A stretch of 64,000 nucleotides of DNA from Poindextera sp035604135 (GCA_035604135.1 DATNJB010000068.1:1-64000), one strand, 5' to 3'. Positions 24,233 through 34,455 are shown, counted from the stretch's first letter. Numbers and translations: made by a program. The notes: a model not told the origin generated them from the sequence alone.

Positions 24233-27200
24233 CTACCCCATGGTCACCTCGAGGCGGTGAGCTTCGCCGTCGTTGCGGAATGGCGCGCGGAGCGGGCGGC
24301 CCTCGAGCGGCGCGCCGTCGAAAGTCGCCTGCGCGATACCTCGCGAGACCCGGTTCGGGTTGGTCACGACGATCTCGTAGCGCGCTGTCCCGAGACGCAG
24401 GCTGACCTCGAAGCCCGGCCACGACCGCGGGATGCAGGGATCGACCTCCAGCCGATCGCCTCGACGACGCAGGCCAAGGATGCTCTCGACGCCCGCCCGC
24501 TGCATCCAGGCGGCCGAGCCCGTGTACCAAGTCCAGCCGCCGCGTCCCGTGCGTCCCGGCGCGGCATAGACGTCCGCGGCGACCACGTAGGGCTCCACCC
24601 GATAGCGATGCGCATCCGTGCGCGTGCGGGCGTGGTTGATCGGGTTGAGCATCCAGAAGAGCGCGCTTGCCTTGTCGCCATCGCCGAGCGCCGCAAACGC
24701 CATGACGGACCAGAGCGCCGCGTGAGTGTACTGGCCGCCGTTCTCGCGCACGCCAGGCGGATAGCCTTTGACATAACCCGGATCGAGCGGCCCATGGTCG
24801 AACGGCGGGGTGAACAGCAACGCCAGCCCATCCTGCGGCTGGATCAGCTCACGGTCCACGGCGGCCATCGCCCGCGCCGCCCGCTCGGGGTCGCCCGCGC
24901 CGGACAGCACGGCCCAGGACTGGGCGATCGAGTCGATCCGGCATTCCTCGTTGGCCGCCGAGCCAAGCGGCGTCCCGTTGTCGAACCACCCGCGCCGGTA
25001 CCAGTCGCCGTCCCAGGCCTGCTCTTGCGCCGCGGCCGCGAGCGCATCGGCGTGCGCCCGCCAGCTTTCGGCGCGATCCGGGTCCGTGCGGCTATCTGCG
25101 AAGAGCGCGAACCGCCGCAGGTTGGCGATCAGGAACCAGCCCAGCCAGACGCTCTCGCCGCGCCCCTCGAGGCCGACGCGGTTCATGCCGTCGTTCCAGT
25201 CGCCGCCGCCGATCAGAGGCATGCCGTGCACGCCAACGGCCAGGTTCGCGTCCAGCGCTCGCGCGCAATGCTCGTAGAGGCTGGCCGAGTCCTGGGCTGC
25301 ACTGGGCTCGAAGAACCGCTCGGCCTCGCCCGGCTCGAGCGGAGAGCCTTCGATGAAGGGCACGCGCTGGTCGAGCACGCCCGCGTCGCCGGTCGTGTCG
25401 ACGTAGTGGGCGGCGACGAACGGGAGCCAGAGCCGATCGTCGGATATGCGCGTGCGAACCCCCTGTCCGGTGTCGGGGAGCCACCAGTGCTGCACGTCGC
25501 CTTCGACAAACTGCCGAGCCGCCGCGCGCAAGAGCTGGTCCCGAGCCATCGCCGGGCGGGCCGCCGTCAGCGCCATCACGTCCTGGAGCTGGTCGCGGAA
25601 CCCGTAGGCTCCGCTCGCCTGAGAGAAGCCCGCCCTGGCCCAGAGGCGTGAGGCGACGGTCTGATAGAGCAACCACCCGTTCAGCATCAGGTCCATGGAA
25701 CGGTCGGGCGTCTTGACTCGAACGGCGCCCAGGATCTCGTCCCAGCGCTGGCGCGCCTCGCCGAGCACGCCATCGAGGTCAGCCTTGCGGTAGGCCGCGA
25801 CGAGCTGACTCGCCTGCGCCTCGTTCTCCGCATCCCCAAGAAAGAAGGGAATCTCGACGCTTGCCCGCGGCGCGAGCTCGAGCGTCGCCTGCAGCGCGCA
25901 ACAGGGATCGAGGCCGGCGCCCAGCCGCCCGGACAATCGGATCCGCTCACCGAGAGCGAAAGGCGCGGCCAGCCCGCCGTTGCGGCCAAGAAACTCGCGG
26001 CGGTCGCCGGTCCAAGCGCTCTGGCGCCCGCCGAGGTCCGCGAAGGCCACGCGATCGGCATAGACAGGGTTCCAATGGGTCGAGGCCAGGACTGCGCCTG
26101 TCGCCGGATCGAGCTTCGTCGCGACGTGCGGCGCAGAGGCCTCGCGCGAGGCGCCAAGCGACCAGTCCAGATAGACGGTGACCGTGATCTGCCGACGAAG
26201 GCCGGACGTGTTCCGGATCGAGAGCCTGGAGATTCGGACCGGATCGTCCGCCGCGACGTATTCGAGCAGCTTGAGTTCGAGCCCGCGCGACGCATGTTCG
26301 AACTGGGTGTAGCCGAATCCGTGGCGGGCGACGTAGGTCGCGGCCTCGTCGCGGATCGGCGACGCCGTCGGCGTCCAGAGCTCGCCGGTCTCCTCGTCGC
26401 GAAGGTAGAAGACCTGCGACGGTTGGTCCGTAACCGGATCGTTCGACCACGGCGTGATCTGCCGCTCGCGACTGTTCCTCGACCAGCTGTAGCCGCCGCC
26501 CTCGGCGGAAACCTGGAACCCGAAGCTCGGATTCGCAATGACGTTGATCCAGGGCGCCGGCGTCGACTGCCCAGGTCCGACGGCGATCACGTACTCGCGG
26601 CCGCCGTCGTCGAAGCCGCCAATTCCGTTGAAATACTCGAGACCCGATGCAGGCGGAGCGATCTGCAGTTGCGATGGCGGCGTGGCGCGCCGGGCCGGCC
26701 TGGGCGCGATCGGTTCGGCCGCGGGAGCGTACTCGAGCTGATCCGCAAGCCGTCCCAGGTCGCCGGTCAAGACCACTCGGGCTATCGAGCCGAGCATCGC
26801 GCGCACCTCAGGCGACACCAGGTCGGAGCGCAGGAGAAAGACGTGGCCTGCGCCGGCCGCCTCGCCGACATTCGGCCGGGACTGGTTCGCGCGGACTTGA
26901 GTCTCCAGCGCGACCTGCAGGTCCTGGATATAGGACGTTGCGCGCTCGTTCAGGATCACGAGGTCGACCGCCAGCCGACGCATGCGCCAGTACTCCACAG
27001 CGAGCAGCGCCTCGCGCACGAGGCCAAGCTGCTGGGTGTCGGAGATCCGTACCAGGACGATCGGTAGGTCACCGGAGATGCCGAGGCCCCACAGCAGCGG
27101 TTGCTCGGCGCGACCGGCCTCGATGATCTCAGAGACCGGCCGCAGCGTCGGGGCCGCGAACATCACATGGCCAGCCAGCCGCTGGAACTGGCCGGCCTGG

Positions 27201-30200
27201 CTACGGTTGATGCCGAGGTGGTGCAGCTGCACCTGCACCTGCGTCCAGGCGAGCGCCGCGGCGCGCTCGAACGCGCCTGGATCGTGGTGCTTGTCGACGA
27301 GGCCTAGCACCTCATCGCGTGAGCCGGCGGCCATGGTCCAGAAGTCGACGCGCGCCGTCTCGCCGGGCTCGAGCCGCAGACGCCGTCTGAGCGCGAAGAT
27401 CGGATCGAGCACCGCCCCGGTCGTCCCGGAGAGCTGGCGCCCGTCGACGATCGAGGTCGCGGCCTGCACGCTGCGCCCGCGGCCAATGAAGCGAGCGCGG
27501 TCGGTCTCGAACTCCTGGCTCCTCACGGACCTGCCGGCCACGACCGCCAGATGCGCCGCCCAGACCTCCGGCTCGTCCGGCGACCGGCGCCGCCGATGCG
27601 CCAGAAGGGCGCCCGTGTCGGCCAGATGCTCGGTCTCGACAAACAGCTTGGAAAAGGCAGGGTGGACGGCGTCGGCCGCGCGCGGCGCAAGGACGAGCTC
27701 TGCATAAGAGGTGATCTCGATCTCACGCGCCAGGGCGCCGAAGTTCGACAGCGTCAGGCGTCGCACTTCGGCGTCGTCCTCGGCGGACACCAGCACCTCG
27801 AGCGTGGTCGTCAGCGTCCTATCGCGGCGGGCGATCTCGGCGCGATCTTCGTTGAAGATCGCCGTGTAGCCATCGCCGTCGACTCCGGTTGGCTGCAGGC
27901 CGGCGGACCAGACCTCGCCACTCCGCGCATCGCGCAGGAAGATGTAGGATCCCCAGTCGTCGCAGGTCGTGTCCTCTCGCCAGCGCGTCACGGCGATGTC
28001 GCGCCAGGCGCTGTAGCCGGAACCAGCCGCGGTCAGCATCACGCTGTAGCGTCCGTTCGACAGAAGTTGCGTGTCCGGCGTCGCGCTCCACGGATTGCCG
28101 CGACGCCAGCCGCCTCGGTCGGCGGCCCGCTCGTGCGCGGAGGCGGCGGACTCGGCGACAGACGGCGGCGGCGGGACCACGTCGCGCGGCGCCCGCTCCT
28201 GCAACAGCAGCTCGGTCGCCTGGACCGCGGAATCGGCGTGGAAGCGCCGGCGCATGCGGCCGTCGAGCAGGGTGTCGGCGATGGCGACGATCGACATGCC
28301 CTGGTGGTGGGCCATGTAGGCTTGCACCACCGCGGAGCTTGCGCCCTCCGGCAGCCGCGAAGGCGTGAGGTCGAGGGCTTCGTAGAAACCGTAGCGGCCA
28401 AGGGCGCCGACCTCGGCGAGGCGACCGAAATTGCGCACGGCTGCGCGCGGATCGACCATCGCCGCGAGCGCGGTCGCGTACGGCGCGATCACCAGGTTGT
28501 CCGCCAGGCCTCGTTTGACGCCCAGACCGGGAACGCCGAAATTCGAGTACTGGTAGGTGAATTCCAGGTCGCGAGCGTTGAACGCCGACTCCGAAACGCC
28601 CCAAGGGGCGCCGAGCCGTCGCCCATACTCGATCTGCCGCTCGACGATGCATTCGTTGCTCTGCTCGATGAGGCTGGCGGTCGGCCCGCGCATCACCAGC
28701 GAGGGCATGAGGTACTCGAACATCGAACCCGACCAGGAGATCAACGCGGCGCCGCGCCCGCACGGGGTCACCGAACGACCCAGCCGGAACCAATGGCGCG
28801 CCGGAGCATCGCCCTTGGCGATCGCCACGAAGCTGGCCAGGCGCGCCTCGGACGCCAGCAAGTCATAGCAGCTCGGGTCACGGACGCCCTCGACCGTCTG
28901 GTAGCCGATGGAAAGCAGGAGCCGTTCGGGATCGAGCAGGAAGCGGAAGTCCATCTCGAGCGCCATGGCGCGCGCCATCTGCTCCACCGCCATCAGGCGT
29001 CGCGGAAGGTCAGCGGCGGCTGGCCCGCTGTCCCGACGGTGGCTCTCGACGGCGCGGCGCGCAGCCTCCGTCCAGAAACGCAGGTCGCCATCGACATCGG
29101 CGTCCGCCAGGCTCCGGGCCGTCGCCGCAAGCTCTTCGACGGTGTGCGTGAGGTCCGCCCGCTCGACCCGCACACCCCCATCGAGCGCACGCAGCCCAGC
29201 GTCGATTTTGTCGAGCAGCCGCGCTCGCGCGCTAGAGGCGCCAGCCGTATCGCCCGGAAGCGCGAGCAGGGCGCCCCGCGCTAGCCGCAGTGCGTCCGCC
29301 ACGCCGGCCAGGCGATCGGCCCCTGCCGGATCCGTCGCGCCCCACTCGCGGCACGCGCCGGCGAGCGCGATCAGGTGACCGGCCAGGTTGCCGCTGTCCA
29401 CTGAGGAGACGTAGCGGGGATCGAGCGCCCGACCGTCGCTGGTGTCGTACCAATTGTAGAAATGGCCCCGGTAGCGCGCGAGGGCGGCCATCGAAGCCAG
29501 TGTCGTCTCGAGGCGATCGACCGCCTCGACGGCCCCGATCCAACCGAAGTCGCGGGCGCTGGCGGTCGAGAGCAGGTAGAGGCCGAGGTTGGTCGGCGAG
29601 GTTCGCTGGGCGACAACCGGCTCGGGGGTTTCCTGGAAGTTGTCCGGCGGCAACCAGCTGCTCTCGGCCGTCACGAAGGTCTCGAAGAAACGCCAGGTTC
29701 GCCGCGCGGTCAGGCGCAGCGCCTCCTGTTCGGTCTCCTTCAGCGGCCGGCGGTCAGCGGTCAGCGGCGACAGACTCGCTCGCAGCGCGACGGCGGGGGC
29801 CAGCGCCCAGGCGGCGGCGAAGGCGCCGGCGATTGGCCAGACGCCGTCGCGTCCCAGCCAGCCGGCGGCGAGCGCGGCGGCGGAGAGGGCCACACCGCCG
29901 GCCATGCGCCGGTAGAAACTCGCGAGGTCAAGGCGCCGCCCGGAAACGGCTTGCGCGGCCGGCGTCCACTGCAGGAGGTGACGGTGGCTGACGGTGAGCC
30001 GGAAGAGCGTGCGCAGGATCGCATCGCTCATCAGCCACGCCTGGTGGCCCAGGAAGATCAACATCAGGCCGACCTGGATCACCGCCAACCGAAGGTCGCC
30101 CGCGAGCGTGCGCAATCGGCCGCGGAGCGTCGCGCCCGGTCGCCGCGCCGTCGCCTGCGTGGCCACCGGCAGGAGCGGCGGGATGGCCATCGTGGCGACG

Positions 30201-32803
30201 ATGAAGGTCGTCCAGATCAGCGCGCCGCCACCGGGCGCCGCCAGCCACCCGGCAAGCAACGCGGCGACCGTCGACGGCGCCGAGAGCGTCCGGCGCAGGT
30301 TGTCCAACATCTTCCATCGCCCGACCATGGGAACGCCATGCAGCCCACGACCGTGGGCCGATCGCCGCCCCGGGCCGAACATCCATGGCAAGAGCTGCCA
30401 GTCGCCGCGGGCCCAGCGGTGGTGGCGCAGCGCGGCGGCGTCGTAGCGGGCCGGGAAGGCTTCGACGACCTCGACGTCGGAGGCCAGCCCCGCGCGCGCG
30501 AAGATGCCTTCGAACAGGTCGTGGCTGAGCAGTCGCGAGTCCGGGACGCGCCCAGCGATCGCCGCCTCGAACCCGTCTATGTCGTAGATGCCCTTGCCCG
30601 TGTAGGAGCCTTCGCCGAACAGGTCCTGGTAGACATCCGAAACGGCGGCGGCATAGGGGTCGATCCCGCTTGCGCTCGAGAAGACCCTGAGGAAGAGCGA
30701 GCCTTCCTGTCCGATGGGCAGCGATGGCGTCACCCGCGGCTGCAGAATGGCGTACCCCTCGACCACCCGCTGTTGAGCGGAGTCCAGCCGCGGGCGATTG
30801 AGCGGATGGGCCATCTTGCCGATCAGTCGCCGCACTGTCTCGCGCGGCAGTCGGGTATCGGAATCCAGCGTGATGACGTAGCGCACGCTCGCGGGCGCCG
30901 GCGGCGGGTCGATCAACGTCGTATCGGTCGCGCCGCGCAAGTACCGGTTAAGCTCGGCGAGCTTGCCCCGCTTGCGCTCCCAGCCGATCCAGCGCCGCTC
31001 GCCCTCGTTCCAGACCCGTCGCCGGTGCAGCAGTAGGAAACGATCGCCGCCGTGCGCGGGCGCGTAGCGCCGGTTCAGCTCGGCGACGCCCTCGCGCGCG
31101 AGCGCCAGCAACGCCTCGTCGCCATCGACATGCTCTTCATCGGCGTCGGCCCAATCGGTGAGCAAGGCGAAGCGGATGTCGCCGCCCGGGCTGGCCAGGT
31201 GATGGATCTCCAGCCCCTCCACCTGCTCGGCGATCGTCTCCTTCGCCGTGAGCATCGTCGGCACGACCACCAACGTGCGCAGCGCGGCGGGGACGCCCTC
31301 CTTCAGCTCGAGCCCCGGCAGCAGGCTCGCGCGAAAGCCCCGCGTCACCACGTGGTTGACCAGCGCCACGCTCAGGTCGACGGCCGGCGCGACGCCCAGC
31401 ACGCCAAGGACGACGAGCCAACGCCAACCCAGCCCCGACTGCCCAAGGACGAGGAGCGGCCAAGCCAGGATCGCAGCCCCCAGCAGCGCGCCGGCGCCGA
31501 CGTATCCTCCGATGCCGAGCGCCCGATAGAGCCTGCCGGGCCAGAGCCGCGGCGGCGGGCGAAACCCGATGGCCGCCTCAAATCCCTGCCGGCCGGCGCC
31601 GATCAGATAGTAGCCTGGGTCCGAGAGGCGGGCGTCAGGGGTCCCGGTTTGGCCCGACCCCGAAGGGGACACCGCCAGCAGCGCCGCGCGAGCGATCTCC
31701 AGCTCGCTGAGGCCCGATCCTCGCGCCAGCTCCTCGATGGCGCTGCGGTAGAGGTTGCGGGTCGGGAAATCCATCTCGCCGAAGCGGCTGCCGGAGACGA
31801 GCAAGTCGTCGATCAGGCTGAACCGCTCCACGAGCTCGGACCAGTCGATGTCCGAGATCAAGCGCATGCTGGTGATGATGTTCCGGACCGTGACGCTTCC
31901 GGCGACCTGACGCAGGTGCTCGGCCTGTACGACCCCGTCGGCGGTCAGACCCTGAGCTGCGAGCCGCTCGTCGATCCAGGCGAGCGCCGGAGCGATGCTC
32001 GGGTCCTGGTCGCGCAGGCGTTGGACGAGCTGGACGAAGAAGGCTTCCGAGAGGATCGGGCCGTCGAGCCCGGGCAGCACCGCCGCTGGCGCCTCCACCG
32101 CGCGCCTGCCGGACCCCAGCAGGCGGTCGGCGATCGCGTCGGCGTCCCTCCGCCCGGCCCGGCTGGCGACCACCCGCCCCGCGATGCGCCTCAGATTCTC
32201 GACGAGGACGATGCGTAGCGTGATGGCGATGGCCCACAGCTCGCCGATGGTGAGCGGCTGCACCTCCTGATAGGCCCTGACGTACCGCCGGAGCGCCTCG
32301 GGATCGAACAGGCTGTCGGTGTGGGCGATGAAGGCCCAGGCAAGGCCAAAGACGCGTGGAAGACCCTGAAACGGCCCCGCCGCCAGTTCCGGCAGCTGGC
32401 GATAGTATCCGGACGGGAGGTCCGCGCGGATCTCCCTGACCTGCTGTTCGACCACGTGGAAGTTGTCGATCAGCCACTCGGCCGCGGGCGTGATCGCCGC
32501 GCCCGCTGCGATCGCGTCGGCGACGTCGCGGTACGCGGCGAGCAGGTCGGCCTCGTTCTCGGCCAGCCGGGCCCGGAGCAGGTTCCGCCCCCGGCGACGC
32601 GCGGCGACGGGTTGCGCCGCGGCCAAACTGCGGGCGTGCTGTTCCAGCCGCTCGATGCCGAACAGCTCTTCGCGGATTGGTCGATCGTCCCAAGGCGAAG
32701 CCGCTTGCCCGGCAAGTCCACGCTGGATGAGCCCCGCCAGCACCCCGGTGCGATGCTCGACGGTCTCAGGGGCGAGATGGCTCTCCGGCGCCGCTGTCGT
32801 CAC
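24233..32803 (-). CDS. Cyclic beta-1,2-glucan synthase-like giant membrane enzyme (NdvB/Cgs type)
   Basis: The 2,856-residue protein is very close in length to Brucella Cgs and rhizobial NdvB. In order: an N-terminal cytoplasmic region; membrane segments near 430-480; a GT84 glycosyltransferase domain with the D-x-D motif ITLDSDTRLPRETVRR and the HRWARGDWQLLPWM motif; more membrane helices near 840-1000; a glucoamylase-like domain with YMAHHQGMSIVAIADTLLDG near 1500; two carbohydrate-binding GH94 N-domains; and a C-terminal GH94 phosphorylase domain with catalytic GGGDWNDGMNRVGLEG near 2540. It would make cyclic or linear beta-glucans from UDP-glucose for the periplasm. It lies 33 bases after a small gene that has a FixK-type box, so it may be induced by low oxygen. 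I did not follow every motif residue by residue. Confidence 0.93.
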   Translation of the reverse strand: MTTAAPESHLAPETVEHRTGVLAGLIQRGLAGQAASPWDDRPIREELFGIERLEQHARSLAAAQPVAARRRGRNLLRARLAENEADLLAAYRDVADAIAAGAAITPAAEWLIDNFHVVEQQVREIRADLPSGYYRQLPELAAGPFQGLPRVFGLAWAFIAHTDSLFDPEALRRYVRAYQEVQPLTIGELWAIAITLRIVLVENLRRIAGRVVASRAGRRDADAIADRLLGSGRRAVEAPAAVLPGLDGPILSEAFFVQLVQRLRDQDPSIAPALAWIDERLAAQGLTADGVVQAEHLRQVAGSVTVRNIITSMRLISDIDWSELVERFSLIDDLLVSGSRFGEMDFPTRNLYRSAIEELARGSGLSELEIARAALLAVSPSGSGQTGTPDARLSDPGYYLIGAGRQGFEAAIGFRPPPRLWPGRLYRALGIGGYVGAGALLGAAILAWPLLVLGQSGLGWRWLVVLGVLGVAPAVDLSVALVNHVVTRGFRASLLPGLELKEGVPAALRTLVVVPTMLTAKETIAEQVEGLEIHHLASPGGDIRFALLTDWADADEEHVDGDEALLALAREGVAELNRRYAPAHGGDRFLLLHRRRVWNEGERRWIGWERKRGKLAELNRYLRGATDTTLIDPPPAPASVRYVITLDSDTRLPRETVRRLIGKMAHPLNRPRLDSAQQRVVEGYAILQPRVTPSLPIGQEGSLFLRVFSSASGIDPYAAAVSDVYQDLFGEGSYTGKGIYDIDGFEAAIAGRVPDSRLLSHDLFEGIFARAGLASDVEVVEAFPARYDAAALRHHRWARGDWQLLPWMFGPGRRSAHGRGLHGVPMVGRWKMLDNLRRTLSAPSTVAALLAGWLAAPGGGALIWTTFIVATMAIPPLLPVATQATARRPGATLRGRLRTLAGDLRLAVIQVGLMLIFLGHQAWLMSDAILRTLFRLTVSHRHLLQWTPAAQAVSGRRLDLASFYRRMAGGVALSAAALAAGWLGRDGVWPIAGAFAAAWALAPAVALRASLSPLTADRRPLKETEQEALRLTARRTWRFFETFVTAESSWLPPDNFQETPEPVVAQRTSPTNLGLYLLSTASARDFGWIGAVEAVDRLETTLASMAALARYRGHFYNWYDTSDGRALDPRYVSSVDSGNLAGHLIALAGACREWGATDPAGADRLAGVADALRLARGALLALPGDTAGASSARARLLDKIDAGLRALDGGVRVERADLTHTVEELAATARSLADADVDGDLRFWTEAARRAVESHRRDSGPAAADLPRRLMAVEQMARAMALEMDFRFLLDPERLLLSIGYQTVEGVRDPSCYDLLASEARLASFVAIAKGDAPARHWFRLGRSVTPCGRGAALISWSGSMFEYLMPSLVMRGPTASLIEQSNECIVERQIEYGRRLGAPWGVSESAFNARDLEFTYQYSNFGVPGLGVKRGLADNLVIAPYATALAAMVDPRAAVRNFGRLAEVGALGRYGFYEALDLTPSRLPEGASSAVVQAYMAHHQGMSIVAIADTLLDGRMRRRFHADSAVQATELLLQERAPRDVVPPPPSVAESAASAHERAADRGGWRRGNPWSATPDTQLLSNGRYSVMLTAAGSGYSAWRDIAVTRWREDTTCDDWGSYIFLRDARSGEVWSAGLQPTGVDGDGYTAIFNEDRAEIARRDRTLTTTLEVLVSAEDDAEVRRLTLSNFGALAREIEITSYAELVLAPRAADAVHPAFSKLFVETEHLADTGALLAHRRRRSPDEPEVWAAHLAVVAGRSVRSQEFETDRARFIGRGRSVQAATSIVDGRQLSGTTGAVLDPIFALRRRLRLEPGETARVDFWTMAAGSRDEVLGLVDKHHDPGAFERAAALAWTQVQVQLHHLGINRSQAGQFQRLAGHVMFAAPTLRPVSEIIEAGRAEQPLLWGLGISGDLPIVLVRISDTQQLGLVREALLAVEYWRMRRLAVDLVILNERATSYIQDLQVALETQVRANQSRPNVGEAAGAGHVFLLRSDLVSPEVRAMLGSIARVVLTGDLGRLADQLEYAPAAEPIAPRPARRATPPSQLQIAPPASGLEYFNGIGGFDDGGREYVIAVGPGQSTPAPWINVIANPSFGFQVSAEGGGYSWSRNSRERQITPWSNDPVTDQPSQVFYLRDEETGELWTPTASPIRDEAATYVARHGFGYTQFEHASRGLELKLLEYVAADDPVRISRLSIRNTSGLRRQITVTVYLDWSLGASREASAPHVATKLDPATGAVLASTHWNPVYADRVAFADLGGRQSAWTGDRREFLGRNGGLAAPFALGERIRLSGRLGAGLDPCCALQATLELAPRASVEIPFFLGDAENEAQASQLVAAYRKADLDGVLGEARQRWDEILGAVRVKTPDRSMDLMLNGWLLYQTVASRLWARAGFSQASGAYGFRDQLQDVMALTAARPAMARDQLLRAAARQFVEGDVQHWWLPDTGQGVRTRISDDRLWLPFVAAHYVDTTGDAGVLDQRVPFIEGSPLEPGEAERFFEPSAAQDSASLYEHCARALDANLAVGVHGMPLIGGGDWNDGMNRVGLEGRGESVWLGWFLIANLRRFALFADSRTDPDRAESWRAHADALAAAAQEQAWDGDWYRRGWFDNGTPLGSAANEECRIDSIAQSWAVLSGAGDPERAARAMAAVDRELIQPQDGLALLFTPPFDHGPLDPGYVKGYPPGVRENGGQYTHAALWSVMAFAALGDGDKASALFWMLNPINHARTRTDAHRYRVEPYVVAADVYAAPGRTGRGGWTWYTGSAAWMQRAGVESILGLRRRGDRLEVDPCIPRSWPGFEVSLRLGTARYEIVVTNPNRVSRGIAQATFDGAPLEGRPLRAPFRNDGEAHRLEVTMG

Positions 32804-32836
32804 CTCGGCCGTTCCAATCCCCGCCCAGCAGCGAGC

Positions 32837-33088
32837 TTACCGCCAGGCGTCGTGGGTCCTGGCCGTCCTACCGGAGCCGCCCAGCGCCGCGGTTCTCGAC
32901 GCGCCCATCGGCTCGTCGGGGTCCACCTCGACGACCACTTCCGAAGACACGCCGTGCATGCGGAGCGCTTCGCAAAGCCGGTTGGCTTCCCGAATGGCCT
33001 GGGCACGGGACCAGAACGGCGTGCACATGCCGTCGCCCAGGCGGACCGCCCAGCCATGGTGCTCCTTCACGACCTTGAACGTGTGCAT
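32837..33088 (-). CDS. Small DUF2188-like protein
   Basis: The 83-residue protein begins HTFKVVKEHHGWAVRLGDG and continues with FWSRAQAIREANRLCEAL, which resembles the short alpha/beta domain of DUF2188 (tentative). The C-terminal third looks disordered. The ATG at 33088 has GAGGG upstream and a FixK-type box centred 59.5 bases upstream. It precedes the cyclic glucan synthase gene by 33 bases on the same strand and probably shares its transcript. Confidence 0.6.
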   Translation of the reverse strand: MHTFKVVKEHHGWAVRLGDGMCTPFWSRAQAIREANRLCEALRMHGVSSEVVVEVDPDEPMGASRTAALGGSGRTARTHDAWR

Positions 33089-33140
33089 GACAACCCTCAA
33101 TCGGAACCCGCGCAAGCTCCAACATCTGGCGCTCGCCGCC

Positions 33141-33154
33141 TTGACCGAGATCAA
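33141..33154 (-). promoter_or_regulatory. FixK/FNR-type box before the small gene and glucan synthase
   Basis: TTGACCGAGATCAA has one mismatch. Its centre is 59.5 bases before the leftward 83-residue gene. It is 162 bases from the rightward cytochrome start, so it most likely serves the leftward operon. Confidence 0.7.
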
Positions 33155-33309
33155 AGGCGAGCGCCGCGTTGCCGACGACATTGGCTGGGGGGCGTGGGAA
33201 CTGATGAAACCAAGACGGGTCCTATCCCTTCGGCGTCCGCCGCAAGCTAAGCTCCAGTTCAGGCGCGAGCTTGGCGACACTGCTGATCGCGCCAGATGGG
33301 TGAGGCAAA

Positions 33310-33996
33310 ATGGATCGAAATATCTGGGTGGCGCTGGCGGTATTGGCTTCCGGCTTCTCGGTGGCCGCGACGGCTCGGCCGCATCCAACCTCCACCGCCG
33401 CTGTGCGCGAGGGCGAGCATGTCGCTCTGGTGGTCTGCGCCTATTGCCATGTCGTGCCGGCCAATCTGCCGGCTCAACCGATCCTGAATCAGCCGACGCG
33501 CAGCTTTCAGGACGTAGCGGACGACCCCAAGACGACGGCGAAATCCCTGCGCCGGTTCATCACGACCGCGCACTGGGATGTGTACACCGTGCCGATGACG
33601 ATGCCCGACCCGCAGCTGCTCGACCAGCAGTACGACGACGTGGTCGCCTACATCCTCAGCCTGCGGCGCCGCCAGCAAGCCGCGCCGCCGCGCGGCGGCG
33701 GCGGCACAGCGTCCGAGAGCGGCGACGCCGGCGAAGAGGTCGCCCTGCGGCGTTGTTCAATCTGCCACGTCGTCACCGCCGACCCGCGGTATCGTCCTGC
33801 CCTGAATCCGCCGGGGCCGAGCTTTCAGACCATCGCGGCCGATCCACAGACGACAGCCGAGTCCCTGCGTCGGTTCATCGCGACCACCCACTGGGACGAA
33901 CAGACCACACCGATGACCATGCCTGCGCAGAACCTGCGTTCCGACGAGATCGACTCTGTGGTCAGCTACATCCTCAACAAGCGCGAAAGCCGTTAG
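33310..33996 (+). CDS. Di-heme cytochrome c with two duplicated domains
   Basis: The 228-residue protein has a signal peptide (WVALAVLASGFSVAATA) and two repeats of about 95 residues. Each repeat has a CxxCH heme site (CAYCH and CSICH), a shared segment with TTAKSLRRFITTAHWD or TTAESLRRFIATTHWD, and a MTMP motif whose Met is a likely axial ligand (PMTMPDPQL, PMTMPAQNL). It would be exported to the periplasm and carry electrons. The linker between domains is rich in Gly and Ala. The donor or acceptor is unknown. The start ATG lies downstream of a weak GTGAGG. It is isolated between two leftward genes; I see no FixK-type box at a standard distance. Confidence 0.85.
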   Translation: MDRNIWVALAVLASGFSVAATARPHPTSTAAVREGEHVALVVCAYCHVVPANLPAQPILNQPTRSFQDVADDPKTTAKSLRRFITTAHWDVYTVPMTMPDPQLLDQQYDDVVAYILSLRRRQQAAPPRGGGGTASESGDAGEEVALRRCSICHVVTADPRYRPALNPPGPSFQTIAADPQTTAESLRRFIATTHWDEQTTPMTMPAQNLRSDEIDSVVSYILNKRESR

Positions 33997-34072
33997 AGCC
34001 TCGCCAGAGACGCCGGACCCCGCCACATGAGTGGTCTAGCCGTCGGCGAACTTTGCAGTCTCGGCCGCGCCT

Positions 34073-34366
34073 TCAATCGTCGCGCTGATCGAGAAGCCTC
34101 GAGACGATTGCGTTCCAGCATAGGCCGATAAGGAGGACGGGCAACAGCGCCATCGCCGCCACCGAAAGCCCGGCGGCAAACCAGACGCCAAGAATGCTCC
34201 AGGGGTCGCTCAGGTTGTGGCTCTGGGCGTCGAGAAAGCCGGCGACGATGCCGATGACCAGGGATCCGGCGAGCATAAAGAGCGGCAGATCGGCCTTCAG
34301 CATATCTCCGCCGAACAGGCCCGCCCTCTCGCGATGGCCGCGCACTAGCTTTGCCGTGTGCCCCAT
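34073..34366 (-). CDS. Small two-helix membrane protein
   Basis: The 97-residue protein has a basic N-terminus and two membrane segments (LPLFMLAGSLVIGIVAGFLD and ILGVWFAAGLSVAAMALLPV, the latter running on into LLIGL). It is not a family I can name. The ATG at 34366 is supported by GAGGAG 7 bases upstream; a longer frame upstream is mainly repeat translation. A FixK-type box lies 96.5 bases upstream, with a 27-base tandem repeat between box and gene. Confidence 0.62.
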   Translation of the reverse strand: MGHTAKLVRGHRERAGLFGGDMLKADLPLFMLAGSLVIGIVAGFLDAQSHNLSDPWSILGVWFAAGLSVAAMALLPVLLIGLCWNAIVSRLLDQRDD

Positions 34367-34389
34367 ACCGACACTCCTCAACCAACCGG

Positions 34390-34443
34390 GTCGTTGCGCC
34401 ACACTGCCCGAGCGGGGTCGTTGCGCCACACTGCCCGAGCGGG
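34390..34443. repeat. Two perfect tandem copies of a 27-base unit
   Basis: Positions 34390-34416 and 34417-34443 are identical and begin GTCGTTGCGCCACACTG. The first 12 bases also occur at the FixK-type box at 14917, but here the right half ATCAA is missing. The repeat lies in the leader of the leftward 97-residue gene. Confidence 0.9.
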
Positions 34444-34455
34444 GCGCCGCCGGCA

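Noticed and set aside
33155..33309. FixK-type box for the cytochrome gene
   Set aside because: The only GATC-containing segments near 33270-33290 do not form the TTGAT-N4-ATCAA arrangement.
34390..34443. Possible CRISPR or phage repeat
   Set aside because: Only two adjacent copies with no spacer between them and no cas genes nearby.
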